Source: Clostridia bacterium | Lineage (GTDB): Bacteria > Bacillota > Clostridia > Christensenellales > Aristaeellaceae | DNA: 64,000 bases | Assembly (NCBI GenBank): GCA_017465155.1 | Contig: JAFTWV010000101.1 | Span: forward strand, 1 to 64,000 | Direction: 5' to 3' | Shown: positions 25,319 to 34,484 of the stretch, piece after piece | Numbering within the stretch: position 1 is the stretch's first letter | Layout: each line of letters starts with the position of its first letter | The notes under the pieces: model-generated | What the model was told of the DNA's origin: nothing | What the model saw: the letters and a program-made list of their open reading frames with translations, nothing else | Database searches by the model: none | Made by a program: the position numbers and the translations under genes

Positions 25319-26494
25319 ATGATGGACGATCGTGAATTGCGGGCGCGGGTGGCGGCCGAAAAGGACTGGATCATCGCCATGCGCAGGAGGCTGCACCGCA
25401 TTCCAGAGGGCGGTTTTCAGGAGTTCAAGACCCAGCGGGCTGTGATGGATGCGCTGGAGGAGATTGGCATTCCGTACACGACGGAGCGCACGTGGGTCAT
25501 CGGCTTGATTGAGGGTGCGCTGCCCGGCGAGACCGTTGCCATCCGCGCGGATATGGACGCGCTGCCGCTGGAAGAGCCGGAGGGCTGTCCCTTCCGGTCG
25601 GAGCATCCGGGCATGATGCACGCCTGCGGGCATGATGCGCATACGGCCATGGCGCTGGGTGCAGCGAAGGTACTCTATGGCATGCGCGATCAGCTGCACG
25701 GCAGGGTCAAGCTGCTTTTTCAGCCCGCCGAGGAGACGGACGGCGGCGCAGAACCGATGGTCAAGGCTGGTGCGATGGAGAACCCGCATGTGGATCGCGT
25801 CTACGGCCTGCATGTGATGCCGCATCTGCCCGTCGGCAAGGTGGAGACGCGCCCGGGCACGCTCAATGCTTCGACGGATACGGTGCAGCTGACCATTCAC
25901 GGCAAGTCTGGTCACGGTGCGTATCCTGAGCAGGGAACTGATGCGATTGTCTGCGCGGCGCAGGTTATTACGGCACTGCAGACGCTGGTGTCCCGCAACC
26001 TGTCGCCCCTGCAAAGCGCGGTGCTGACCATCGGCAAGATCGAAGGCGGCACGGCGCAGAACATCATCTGCGACGAGGTGCGCATGCGCGGCACGCTCCG
26101 CACGGCCAATGCAGAGCTGCGGGCAATGATGAAGCAGCGCATCGCGGAGGTCGCAGCCTGCGTGGCGCAGGCAATGGGCTGCACGGCGGACGTCAGCATC
26201 AACTCCGGCTATGCGGCACTGGTTAATGACGTAGGGGAAGCAGCGCGTATCAAGCGTGTGGCAGCCCGTCTTATGGGCGGGGAAAATGTGGTTGAGAAGG
26301 CAGCGCCGAGCATGGGCGGGGAGGACTTCTCCTTCTTCAGCGATTGTGCGCCCGGCGCATTCTTCCACATCGGCTGCGTCAAGCCTGCATGGATGCCTGC
26401 ACCGCCCCTGCACAGCAAGGATTTTCATATTGATGAGGACTGCCTGACCATCGGTACGCTGATGCATGTTGCGCTGGTACTGGATGGACAGTGA
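25319..26494 (+). CDS. M20 family metallo-amidohydrolase (hippurate/N-acyl-amino-acid hydrolase-like)
   Basis: A 391-residue zinc-dependent amidase of the M20D type (HipO, AmaA, N-acetyl-diaminopimelate deacetylase). The MHACGHDAHT block near 98-107 gives metal ligands, and the dimerisation domain occupies about 180-290. It would free an amino acid from an N-acyl form, possibly N-acetylated or peptide-linked diaminopimelate in this context. GGAGG precedes two ATGs (25319 and 25322), either of which may be used. It follows alanine racemase by 12 bases. Confidence 0.88.
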   Translation: MMDDRELRARVAAEKDWIIAMRRRLHRIPEGGFQEFKTQRAVMDALEEIGIPYTTERTWVIGLIEGALPGETVAIRADMDALPLEEPEGCPFRSEHPGMMHACGHDAHTAMALGAAKVLYGMRDQLHGRVKLLFQPAEETDGGAEPMVKAGAMENPHVDRVYGLHVMPHLPVGKVETRPGTLNASTDTVQLTIHGKSGHGAYPEQGTDAIVCAAQVITALQTLVSRNLSPLQSAVLTIGKIEGGTAQNIICDEVRMRGTLRTANAELRAMMKQRIAEVAACVAQAMGCTADVSINSGYAALVNDVGEAARIKRVAARLMGGENVVEKAAPSMGGEDFSFFSDCAPGAFFHIGCVKPAWMPAPPLHSKDFHIDEDCLTIGTLMHVALVLDGQ

Positions 26495-26521
26495 ATCAAT
26501 GATACAGGAGGAACAAAAGCC

Positions 26522-27322
26522 ATGAAGAAGCTCTTTATTTCTGCCGATCTGGAAGGCACCGCAGGCGTGACTCACTGGGATGAGACCGAACAGGGCAAGC
26601 TGCTCTATCCGCACTTTGCGCGCCAGATGACCCGCGAGGTCGTTGCAGCCTGCGAGGGCGCGCTGGCTGCCGGATACGATGACGTGCTGGTCAAGGACGC
26701 CCATGATTCCGGCCGCAACATTGATCCTGGCGCTCTGCCTATGGAGGCTCGCATTTTCCGTGCGTGGTCGCGTCATCCTTATTCGATGATGTTCGGTCTG
26801 GACGATTCCTTCGACGGCGTAGTCTTTACCGGCTATCACAGCGCGGCGGGTACCAATGCCAGCCCCCTGGCCCATACCATGAACCGCCAGAACAACTGGG
26901 TCAAGATCAATGGTGAGATTGCTGCGGAACTGATGATCAACAGCCTGACTGCCGCCTACATCGGCGTGCCGGTCTACTGCGTGTGCGGCGACAAGGGCCT
27001 GTGCGAGTGGATTAAGTCCGTCAACCCGAATATCGAAACCGTCGCGGTCAGCGAGGGAACGGGCAATGGCTCTTTGTCCATCCATCCTGATCTGGCGGTG
27101 AAGCGCATCCGCGAGACTGTTGAGAAGGCTGTGCAGAAGGACGGCAAGGACTGCATGTTCCCCCTGCCGGAGCATTTCCATGTGGAGATCAACTTCCGCG
27201 AGCATTACCGCGCCTATGACGGAGGCTTCTACCCCGGAGCGACGCAGGTGGACGAAAAGACTGTTGCCTTTGATGCGGACGACTGGCTGGATGTGCTGAA
27301 GTTCATCCACTGGGTGCTGTAA
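26522..27322 (+). CDS. dppA: D-aminopeptidase, DppA-type zinc peptidase (M55)
   Basis: A 266-residue cytoplasmic zinc enzyme of family M55. The family start ISADLEGTAG is at 6-15, with Asp9/Glu11 as metal ligands; His61 in KDAHDSGRN and the GYHSAAG histidine complete the site. Bacillus DppA cleaves D-Ala-D-Ala and other D-residue peptides. AGGAGG lies before the ATG. It sits between the M20 hydrolase and an LD-carboxypeptidase, as in the dpp-ykf region of Bacillus. Confidence 0.92.
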   Translation: MKKLFISADLEGTAGVTHWDETEQGKLLYPHFARQMTREVVAACEGALAAGYDDVLVKDAHDSGRNIDPGALPMEARIFRAWSRHPYSMMFGLDDSFDGVVFTGYHSAAGTNASPLAHTMNRQNNWVKINGEIAAELMINSLTAAYIGVPVYCVCGDKGLCEWIKSVNPNIETVAVSEGTGNGSLSIHPDLAVKRIRETVEKAVQKDGKDCMFPLPEHFHVEINFREHYRAYDGGFYPGATQVDEKTVAFDADDWLDVLKFIHWVL

Positions 27323-27334
27323 GAGGTGACAGAT

Positions 27335-28273
27335 ATGCTGTATGGCAAGAAACTGAAGTTTGGCGATACGATCGGCCTGATTGCCCCTTCCGGCGCGGTA
27401 CGTACTCCTGGCGCGATTGATGCGGCCATCGCTGAGACCGAGCGCATGGGCTTCCGGGTGAAGGTCGGCGAGAGCTGCCGCGCGAAGTATGGTTATCTCT
27501 CCGGTTCGGACGAGGTGCGCGCCCGTGACGTGAACCGTATGTTCCTGGACGACGAGGTGGATGCGATCATCTGCGTCCGAGGTGGCTACGGCACGATGCG
27601 CATCCTTGACCAGCTGGACTATGACGCCATCGCCGCGCACCCGAAGATCTTTGTGGGCTTTTCTGATATCACGGCGATGCACATCGCGATCCTTGAAAAG
27701 ACAGGTCTTGTGACCTTCCATGGCCCGATGGCTGCTTCCAACTGGGCGGGAAAGCCGCTGGGGGACTTCTGCCGGGAATCGCTGTACCGTGCGCTGATGA
27801 ACGCTGCGCCTGCGGGAGAGCTGCTCAATCCGCCGGAATACCCCAGGCAGACGGTTAATGCCGGTGCGTGCGAGGGACAGCTTGTCGGCGGCAATCTGAC
27901 GCTGATTGCCGGTACCATCGGCACACCCTGGCAGCTGGATACGACGGGCCGGATCATCTTCATCGAGGATATCGGCGAGCGTACCTACTGTCTTGATCGG
28001 ATGCTGACACAGATGCGCCTTGCAGGCATGTTCGAGAAGTGCGCAGGCGTGGTGTTCGGCGATTTTGCGGACTGTCCGATTGAGTATCCGGAGTTCGGCT
28101 GCTCGCTGGAGGAGATCATCAACGATGTGGTCAAGCCCTGCGGCAAGCCCATCTTTACGGGCCTTCGCTGCGGGCACTGTACCCCCAAGCTGACGCTGCC
28201 TCTGGGCGTGAAGTGCCGCATGGATGCAGATCATTGCACCCTCAACGTGCTGGAGAGCGCCGTTACAGAGTAA
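27335..28273 (+). CDS. LD-carboxypeptidase (family S66, YkfA/LdcA/MccF-like)
   Basis: A 312-residue serine peptidase. The nucleophile is Ser110 in GFSD; a Glu in IEDIGE and the His in RCGHC complete the family's Ser-Glu-His triad. LdcA members remove D-Ala from murein tetrapeptides; MccF members cleave peptide-nucleotide toxins. Given DppA and alanine racemase next door, murein peptide cleavage is more likely. The ATG at 27335 (AGAGGTG six bases before) is preferred over the GTG at 27326 within the ribosome site. Confidence 0.9.
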   Translation: MLYGKKLKFGDTIGLIAPSGAVRTPGAIDAAIAETERMGFRVKVGESCRAKYGYLSGSDEVRARDVNRMFLDDEVDAIICVRGGYGTMRILDQLDYDAIAAHPKIFVGFSDITAMHIAILEKTGLVTFHGPMAASNWAGKPLGDFCRESLYRALMNAAPAGELLNPPEYPRQTVNAGACEGQLVGGNLTLIAGTIGTPWQLDTTGRIIFIEDIGERTYCLDRMLTQMRLAGMFEKCAGVVFGDFADCPIEYPEFGCSLEEIINDVVKPCGKPIFTGLRCGHCTPKLTLPLGVKCRMDADHCTLNVLESAVTE

Positions 28274-28285
28274 GGAGCGATACGA

Positions 28286-29701
28286 ATGCAGATCGATATC
28301 AAAGCGCTGGACGAGCGCGTGCAGTACCTGATCAAAAAGGAACGTCTGCCGGGCGTGACTGTGTGCGTCAAGGGACCGGAGGGCACGGTGTTCGAGAAGG
28401 CCTACGGTTACCGGAATGCAGAACTGACCGTTCCCACGGACATGGACACCATGTTCGGTATTGCCTCCATGTCCAAGTCAATTACCTGCCTTGCGCTGGC
28501 GATTCTTGAAACGGAAGGGAAGCTGAGCTACAACGATCCTGTGTGCAAGTATTTCCCGGATTTTCGCGTTCCTGGCGCGGCGCGGGACACTGTGACCCTG
28601 CGCACTCTCGCGCAGCACACCAGCGGCATTCCGCCGATGGAGCCGCTTGAATGGTCCATCGCCGTCAACAGCATCAACCGTTCCGGCGAGTGGATCAACG
28701 CGATGCGGGCAAGCGCACCCAATCCCATGGCAACCATTGAGCAGATCGTCGAATACATCGCGAGCTGCGAATATCCGACCGTTGGCGCGCCGGGGGAGAA
28801 CATGTCCTACTGCAACGAGGGCTATGCGATCCTGTCCTATGTGGCGGATCAGGCGGCGGGTATGCCGCTGGAGCAGTTCTGCATGGAGCGCATCTTTGAG
28901 CCCCTCGGCATGACGCGCACCATCATGGACGACGACTGTGTCTCTGCCCGGGCTTTGTCCGGCGGGAACATTACCTCTCTCTTTGAACGTGAAAACGGAG
29001 AATTGATCTGCGACGACAACTGGAGCGTCCTGCCGCCCTTCCGCGGGTGCGCGATGGTGAAGTCCACGGCACGCGACATGGCGGCCTACTACCGCTGCCT
29101 GTCGGAGTACGGCATGCATGAGGGTGTTCAGGTACTGCCCCGCGCGGCGGTGGAGGCGATGATCGGCCCGTCCATCCCGGCGCAGGAGATTGCCTGCTAT
29201 GGTCTGGGGCTGTACAAGCGCGTAAAGTGCGGTCATACCATTTGCGAGCACTCCGGCGGCCTGCACGGTGTGTCTACCAAGGGCGGGCTGCTGCTGGATG
29301 AGGGCTACGGCTTCGCTGTGCTGTGCAACTGCGGCGACGAGGACATGGACGACATCATGTGGACGCTCTATAACGCTGTTATGGGTGAGCCGCTGGACAC
29401 CTGCCATCGCTGGTTCGTACCGGCGGGGCGTGACTTCTCTGACCCGGAGATGCTGGAGGGCCGCTATGTCGGCCATGAGGGCGTGCCGTCCATTGTGACC
29501 GTCCGGATGGAGGCAGGTCAGCTGCGCGCTATCGTCAACCAGCGCGACCTGCGCCTTGTGTACTGCGGCGGACTGCGCTTCTGCGGTATGGATCCGGTGC
29601 AGAAGGAACGCGTCCGTTCCCGGCTGGAATTCTTTATCCGCAATGGACAGGCCTGGGGCGTACGCGTGGGAAGCCGCATCTTAGGCCGTGAGGACGAGTA
29701 A
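28286..29701 (+). CDS. Class C beta-lactamase-family serine hydrolase (D-aminopeptidase/esterase-like)
   Basis: A 471-residue cytoplasmic protein. Motifs: SMSK (61-64, nucleophile Ser61), a YCN tyrosine motif near 173-175, and HSGG in place of KTG near 330. A ~100-residue C-terminal extension forms a likely beta-barrel domain, as in D-aminopeptidases and related hydrolases. There is no signal peptide, so beta-lactam resistance is unlikely. It starts 12 bases after the LD-carboxypeptidase gene and ends the operon before a strong terminator. Confidence 0.85.
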   Translation: MQIDIKALDERVQYLIKKERLPGVTVCVKGPEGTVFEKAYGYRNAELTVPTDMDTMFGIASMSKSITCLALAILETEGKLSYNDPVCKYFPDFRVPGAARDTVTLRTLAQHTSGIPPMEPLEWSIAVNSINRSGEWINAMRASAPNPMATIEQIVEYIASCEYPTVGAPGENMSYCNEGYAILSYVADQAAGMPLEQFCMERIFEPLGMTRTIMDDDCVSARALSGGNITSLFERENGELICDDNWSVLPPFRGCAMVKSTARDMAAYYRCLSEYGMHEGVQVLPRAAVEAMIGPSIPAQEIACYGLGLYKRVKCGHTICEHSGGLHGVSTKGGLLLDEGYGFAVLCNCGDEDMDDIMWTLYNAVMGEPLDTCHRWFVPAGRDFSDPEMLEGRYVGHEGVPSIVTVRMEAGQLRAIVNQRDLRLVYCGGLRFCGMDPVQKERVRSRLEFFIRNGQAWGVRVGSRILGREDE

Positions 29702-29885
29702 TGGGGGAGAAGGGACGAAGGCTTCTGACGGCCAGGGACGCTGCAAGAGATTTCATCCCTTGTCCCATTTTGCAATCGGGGCTGCGCGTTCCTTTGGGGC
29801 TGTGTGTGCATGGAAGCTGAAGAGATGAAAGCGTGGCCGGCCTGTTTGCAGCCTTCCCGTGCAGATCTGAAAATGGACATAAGAA

Positions 29886-29923
29886 AGCAGCCAGCTCTTC
29901 CACTCGGAGGGCTGGCTGCTTTT
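29886..29923. terminator. Convergent terminator of the peptide and GH35 operons
   Basis: AGCAGCCAGC pairs with GCTGGCTGCT, with T-rich tails in both directions. The ~180 bases before it (29702-29885) hold no gene that I can support. Confidence 0.85.
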
Positions 29924-29949
29924 GTGTATGATGTTTAGGCGGGATGTCC

Positions 29950-31692
29950 TCAGCCGAGGTCGGGCTCGTCGCGGAGGAAGGCCTTGCCGGACTTTCCCTC
30001 GGTCTCGAGGATGAGCAGGTTGTTCGTTCCCTTCTTCAGCAGCGGGGCGGGGATGTAGAGGCGCTTTTGCGGGCCAATTTCCCAGAAGCGGCCGAGGCAG
30101 AAGTCATTCAGGATCACTGTGCCCTTACCCCACCCGGGCAGCTCCAGCCACGTGTCGGCAGGCGCATCCACCTCGAAGGTCAGGTGATGCACTGCAGGCG
30201 CACCGGCAGGGGTAGTTCCCTCCGGCTGGAAGGAAGCCATGACCTTCTCGTTGCAGACTACCATCTCCCAGCCGAACTTCTGATGGTCGTTGATGACCAC
30301 GCCGGAGTCAATGCCCTTGCGCTGGTGCTCCAGCTTGAAGGAGTAGTTGACGCGGCCCATGTTCTCCATGAGAATTTCGAGCACCGCACCCTTCCTGACA
30401 GGCACGGGGGTCTCGAAGTGGTGAGCCTTTTGCAGATCATGGTCGTACAGGGTGGCAATGATCTTGCCATCCAGCATGATGACCGCGCGGTCGTTGGCCG
30501 AAACGAGCTGAATCTTCTTCAGCTCCACCTCGTTGGTGAGGGTGGTGCGGTAGAGGGTGTAGCCATAGTTCTGGCCCAGGCGTTCCATGCTCATGGGACA
30601 GACGCTATGCACTGCGTCGCGCTTTGCCAGCAGGTTTGTCACGGATTCGGAGGCCACGAAGGTCGCCTCGCCGTAGGCCTTGCGGGGGATTTCAGGAATG
30701 TCGATGACCGGCGCGGGGCCGTTGCGCTTTTCGATCTCGGCCTTGAATAGCCTGTACTTCTCCGTGATGCGGCCGTCCTCGGTGAGCAGCGCGTCATAGT
30801 CATAGCTGGTCACGTCAGGAGTCAGCTTGTCATAGTAGTTTGCGCCGTTCATCAGGCCAAAGGATGTGCCGCCATGGAACATGTAGATGTTGATGTGGCC
30901 CATGTCCAGGATATCTGCGAACTCTCTGGCTGAGGAAGCAGCGTCCGTGTGGGCGTGCTTGCCGCAGCCCCAGTGGTCGAACCAGCCGCACCAGAACTCC
31001 ATGCACATCAGGGGCGTGATGCCCATTTCCTTCATGTAGCCGAAGCGCTCGCGAGCATGGGAGCCGAAGTTGCCGGTCTGGAAAACGCCTTCCACCTTGC
31101 CGCAGGCGAGCATATCATGCTCCGGCCCGTCGGAGGTAACCAGCGGCACGTCAATGCCGCGTTCGATCATGCCGTCGCGGAGCTGCTGCAAATACACCTT
31201 GTCATCGCCATAGGAGCCGTATTCGTTCTCCACCTGCATCATGATGATGGGGCCGCCGCGGGTGATCTGAAGCGGTGCGAGGCGGGGAAGCAGCTCGTCG
31301 AAGTAGGCAAGGAACTCCTTCATGTAGGGCTCGTAGCTGCAGCGGAAGCGCATGCCGTCCTGCGCCAACAGCCATGCCGGAAAGCCGCCGAACTCCCACT
31401 CTGCACAGATATAGGGGGAGGGACGGATGATGACCCACAGGCCCAGCTCCTGCGCAATGCGGACGAACTTGCATACGTCATGGTCGCCCTCAAAGTTGAA
31501 TTCGCCCCGGTTTGGCTCATGGAAATTCCACGGAATATATGTTTCAACGGTATTGCAGCCCAAAGCCTTGAGCTTGAGCAGACGGTCGCGCCAGTATTCC
31601 GGCACGACGCGGAAATAGTGAATGGAGCCTGAAATGATCTGGAATTTTTCGTCGTTCAGATAAAAGTCATCCTTGATTTCGAACTTGCCCAT
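29950..31692 (-). CDS. Glycoside hydrolase family 35 beta-galactosidase
   Basis: A 580-residue cytoplasmic enzyme, the usual length for bacterial GH35. The acid/base is Glu157 in VENEYG and the nucleophile Glu232 in CMEFWCGW. The GH35 start block (SGSIHYFR, ETYIPWNFHEP) is intact, and C-terminal beta domains follow. GGAGG precedes the ATG. It is the last gene of a GH43 - flavodoxin-like - GH35 operon, 39 bases after the middle gene. Release of galactose from galactan or arabinogalactan side chains of pectin is likely. Confidence 0.93.
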   Translation of the reverse strand: MGKFEIKDDFYLNDEKFQIISGSIHYFRVVPEYWRDRLLKLKALGCNTVETYIPWNFHEPNRGEFNFEGDHDVCKFVRIAQELGLWVIIRPSPYICAEWEFGGFPAWLLAQDGMRFRCSYEPYMKEFLAYFDELLPRLAPLQITRGGPIIMMQVENEYGSYGDDKVYLQQLRDGMIERGIDVPLVTSDGPEHDMLACGKVEGVFQTGNFGSHARERFGYMKEMGITPLMCMEFWCGWFDHWGCGKHAHTDAASSAREFADILDMGHINIYMFHGGTSFGLMNGANYYDKLTPDVTSYDYDALLTEDGRITEKYRLFKAEIEKRNGPAPVIDIPEIPRKAYGEATFVASESVTNLLAKRDAVHSVCPMSMERLGQNYGYTLYRTTLTNEVELKKIQLVSANDRAVIMLDGKIIATLYDHDLQKAHHFETPVPVRKGAVLEILMENMGRVNYSFKLEHQRKGIDSGVVINDHQKFGWEMVVCNEKVMASFQPEGTTPAGAPAVHHLTFEVDAPADTWLELPGWGKGTVILNDFCLGRFWEIGPQKRLYIPAPLLKKGTNNLLILETEGKSGKAFLRDEPDLG

Positions 31693-31731
31693 AGCGGGTA
31701 TCCTCCAAAGCAGTATGATACGGAAACTGGT

Positions 31732-32226
31732 TTATCCGGCAGCCCACGCAAGGATGGAAGACAGGTGCTCCCCGCTGACATAATCGCCGCCCTTGATGAG
31801 AAGGGCAAGCATTTTGTCCTCATCGGACGTCCGATTCTGCTTTGCGGCCATGCCCTTTGTCAGGAGCCGGATGGCAAGCCTGTACGGGCCGTGAAGCTTC
31901 GTCAGATCCATGCCGCCCTGCAGGGTGAACACGGGGAAATCCTCGGGTAAACCGCATGCTTTGCGGGCGGCGGCGTCCTGCGAGCCGGTATCGCCCAGTC
32001 CAACGCCGCATACTGCGCGGATGGCAAAGCGCTTTGCGGCTTTCCGGTAATCCTTGACCGTTCCTGCCATCAGCCAGCCCATATAGATCACGGGCGTTCC
32101 CGGAGGAAGTTCCCGGCAGGCGGCGTCAAGGGTCAGTGACGGCAGAGCCAGCCTGTCTGCGAGCAGGCTGGCATAAGCGGCAGTGTGGCCGGTGTTGGAC
32201 ACGTAAACAATCGCGCGGGCGTCCAT
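31732..32226 (-). CDS. Flavodoxin-like domain protein
   Basis: A 164-residue protein with a flavodoxin-type N-terminus: VYVSNTGHTAAYAS, where SNTGHT (10-15) matches the phosphate-binding loop for FMN. An IYMGWLMAG stretch corresponds to the second loop. It is likely a small cytoplasmic electron carrier or protoporphyrinogen-oxidase-like (HemG) protein. I chose the ATG at 32226 because AAAGGA lies at good spacing. Its place between two glycoside hydrolase genes is odd and unexplained. Confidence 0.7.
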   Translation of the reverse strand: MDARAIVYVSNTGHTAAYASLLADRLALPSLTLDAACRELPPGTPVIYMGWLMAGTVKDYRKAAKRFAIRAVCGVGLGDTGSQDAAARKACGLPEDFPVFTLQGGMDLTKLHGPYRLAIRLLTKGMAAKQNRTSDEDKMLALLIKGGDYVSGEHLSSILAWAAG

Positions 32227-32254
32227 GGCGGAAATTCCTTTCAATGGGGCATTC

Positions 32255-33133
32255 TTATTTCATGTGAAGCGTGTTCATGCGGAGCATACCGCCGTCTTCA
32301 AACACAGGGAAGAACACGGGACGTTCCTCCGTGTGGGTGTTGGGGCTGTGGAGCGTCAGCATCAGCTGACCGTCCCTGGTGCGGAAGATCATGCCGTGGC
32401 CGCCGTCCTTGAGGAAGAGCGGATCTACCTGCTTGAATTCGCCGGTGATCTCACCATTGGTGCTGACCGCCAGGCCTTGCGTGTAACCATCCTTGGAGAA
32501 AGCGGCCCAGAGCATCAGCAGCGTGCCGTCAGCCGTGCGCCACATGAAGGGGCCGTCGGTAACGAAGGAGGGCAAGCCCTTCACGGGGCGTCCGGGCACG
32601 ATCCAGTCAGCCTCTGAGGCGGTGAACAGCAGGCGCGGCGGGCCGGCGGGGGCAGAAAGCTCCTCGTTCAGACGCATCGCCCAGATTTCGCCGTCGATGG
32701 CCTGCACCCATTCATGGCAGAACACCATCCAGGGCTTCCCATCCTGATCGACATAGAACGTGCCGTCCAGACATTCCCAGTGGCTGGGGGTGACGGGGCC
32801 GTCAGAGTGGGGGACAAAGGGGCCGAGGGGGCTCTCTGCTTTCAGGATGGCCGTGCCGCGGCATACGTCGTCATGCTTGAAGGATGCGAACATGTAAAAA
32901 GCGCCGTTCCACTTGTGCACCTCAGGCGCCCAGTAATTCTGATCCGCCCAGAAGGTGCCGTCGTTGTGGAAGCATTCATGTGCATCGGACCAGTTTTCAA
33001 GGTCGGTACTGGTATACACGTCAAAGCCATCCGCCTTGCCCCAGCAGGTTGCGCCGCGGGTACCGTAGAGGTAATACACGTCCTCGTGCAGCAGCACAAA
33101 AGGATCACGAATGTTGATGTCGGCCAATTTCAT
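32255..33133 (-). CDS. Glycoside hydrolase family 43 (arabinofuranosidase/xylosidase-like)
   Basis: A 292-residue cytoplasmic five-bladed propeller. The GH43 base is Asp10 in NIRDPF; the DGTFYVDQDGKPWMVF block and its following Glu match the pKa-modulating Asp and acid Glu regions. AAGGAGG is placed correctly before the ATG at 33133; the frame extends 43 codons upstream but crosses the promoter. It is the first gene of the three-gene minus-strand operon. It would remove arabinose or xylose from side chains. Specificity within GH43 cannot be told. Confidence 0.88.
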   Translation of the reverse strand: MKLADINIRDPFVLLHEDVYYLYGTRGATCWGKADGFDVYTSTDLENWSDAHECFHNDGTFWADQNYWAPEVHKWNGAFYMFASFKHDDVCRGTAILKAESPLGPFVPHSDGPVTPSHWECLDGTFYVDQDGKPWMVFCHEWVQAIDGEIWAMRLNEELSAPAGPPRLLFTASEADWIVPGRPVKGLPSFVTDGPFMWRTADGTLLMLWAAFSKDGYTQGLAVSTNGEITGEFKQVDPLFLKDGGHGMIFRTRDGQLMLTLHSPNTHTEERPVFFPVFEDGGMLRMNTLHMK

Positions 33134-33153
33134 GGTGTTGACCTCCTTGTGTA

Positions 33154-33180
33154 ATTGTACGGTCTGAAAACCTGTTTCAA
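33154..33180 (-). promoter_or_regulatory. Promoter of the GH43 operon with overlapping palindrome
   Basis: Minus strand: TTGAAA, a short 15-base spacer, TACAAT. The palindromic TGAAAACCTGTTTCA (33165-33179) fills the space between the two boxes. Its form matches LacI-family operators (ideal TGAAACCGGTTTCA), so a sugar-responsive repressor is plausible. Confidence 0.55.
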
Positions 33181-33332
33181 GTATACCAGAGGTGCGGGGA
33201 AAAAGCAAGCCGCGAGCCTGCTGGACAGGCTTTGAACGCAGCGTCCGCTCTTTTTGGGGCACGAATGACGGTAAAGCAGGGATTGTGCGTCAGACGTCGA
33301 ATCCCCACCTGTAACGGGAGGTGCGTTCCATC

Positions 33333-34469
33333 ATGAATACCAGACGCAAATGGCTTGAAACCATGCTCCGCATTGCGTCCCCGGTGCTGCGTGCGCTGGC
33401 AGAGGATCGGCTGCGGGAAGTCATGCCAATCGAGAGTAAGTCCCCCCGTGAGGATCGGGCACAGTTCACATATCTGGAAGCGTTTGGCCGCACGATGGTC
33501 GGCATGGCGCCATGGCTGGGACTGGAGGGGCTGACGGGCGAGGAAGGTGTGCTGCAGGCGGAATATCGTGCGCTGTACCGCCGCTGCCTGCATAATGCCG
33601 TCACTCCCGGCACGCGGGACTGCATGAATTTTTCCGCGGGAATGCAGCCCATCGTGGATGCGGCGTTTCTGGCTCACGCGATCCTGCGCGCGCCCGGGGT
33701 GCTCTGGGAGGAACTTGATCCAGCGGATCAGCGGAACCTTGTGGTTCGCATGAAGGAAACCCGCACCCGCCGTCCCTACGTGAGTAACTGGCTGCTCTTC
33801 AGCGCAATGATCGAGTGCTTCCTGTACTATGCGGGAGAATCGGACTGGGATCCCATGCGCGTGGATTATGCTGTCCGGCAGCATTTTGACTGGTATCTGG
33901 GCGATGGGTTCTTCGGCGATGGGCCGGAGTTTCATATGGATTTCTACAACAGCTATGTCATCCAGCCGATGTTGATCGACGTGCTGCGGACGGTTGGACA
34001 TACGGATGCGGAATGGCAGCGGTTCCTGCCACGGGCGGAGCGCTATGGCGCGAGGTATGCAGCGTTTCTGGAGCGGCTGATCGCCCCGGACGGCTCTTAC
34101 CCGGTGCTGGGACGTTCAAGTGCGTATCGCTTCGGATGCTTTCAGATGCTGGCGCAGCAGGCACTGCAGAGGCTGCCGGAAAGCGGCCTTACCCCTGCGC
34201 AGGTGCGCTGCGGCCTGACTGCGGTGATCGACCGGGTGATGGCCTTCGACAATTTCGATGCAGACGGTTTCCTGCGGGTGGGTGTGTGCGGTTCGCAGCC
34301 TGACATGGGTGAAGGATACATCTCCACCGGCAGCCTGTACCTGTGCATGGCGGCGTTTTTGCCGCTGGGCCTTCCGGAGACGGATGCATTCTGGGCTGCG
34401 CCGGATGAAGGCTGGACGCAGGCAAAAATGTGGCAGGGGCTTCCGATGTCTGCCGAACACGCGATATAA
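33333..34469 (+). CDS. DUF2264 domain protein
   Basis: A 378-residue, mostly helical protein matching DUF2264 from its start (RIASPVLRAL, TYLEAFGRTMVGMAPWL). This family is found in polysaccharide utilisation loci and is predicted to adopt an alpha/alpha-barrel; its reaction is not established. No signal peptide. AGGTG lies about ten bases before the ATG at 33333. It heads an operon with a heparinase II/III-like lyase and a GH88 hydrolase, so it probably handles a uronate-containing oligosaccharide. Confidence 0.8.
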   Translation: MNTRRKWLETMLRIASPVLRALAEDRLREVMPIESKSPREDRAQFTYLEAFGRTMVGMAPWLGLEGLTGEEGVLQAEYRALYRRCLHNAVTPGTRDCMNFSAGMQPIVDAAFLAHAILRAPGVLWEELDPADQRNLVVRMKETRTRRPYVSNWLLFSAMIECFLYYAGESDWDPMRVDYAVRQHFDWYLGDGFFGDGPEFHMDFYNSYVIQPMLIDVLRTVGHTDAEWQRFLPRAERYGARYAAFLERLIAPDGSYPVLGRSSAYRFGCFQMLAQQALQRLPESGLTPAQVRCGLTAVIDRVMAFDNFDADGFLRVGVCGSQPDMGEGYISTGSLYLCMAAFLPLGLPETDAFWAAPDEGWTQAKMWQGLPMSAEHAI

Positions 34470-34484
34470 AAGGAGCATATGCAT

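Noticed and set aside
29518..29903. Minus-strand ORFs after the serine hydrolase
   Set aside because: They overlap the end of a real gene and a terminator, and lack start signals.
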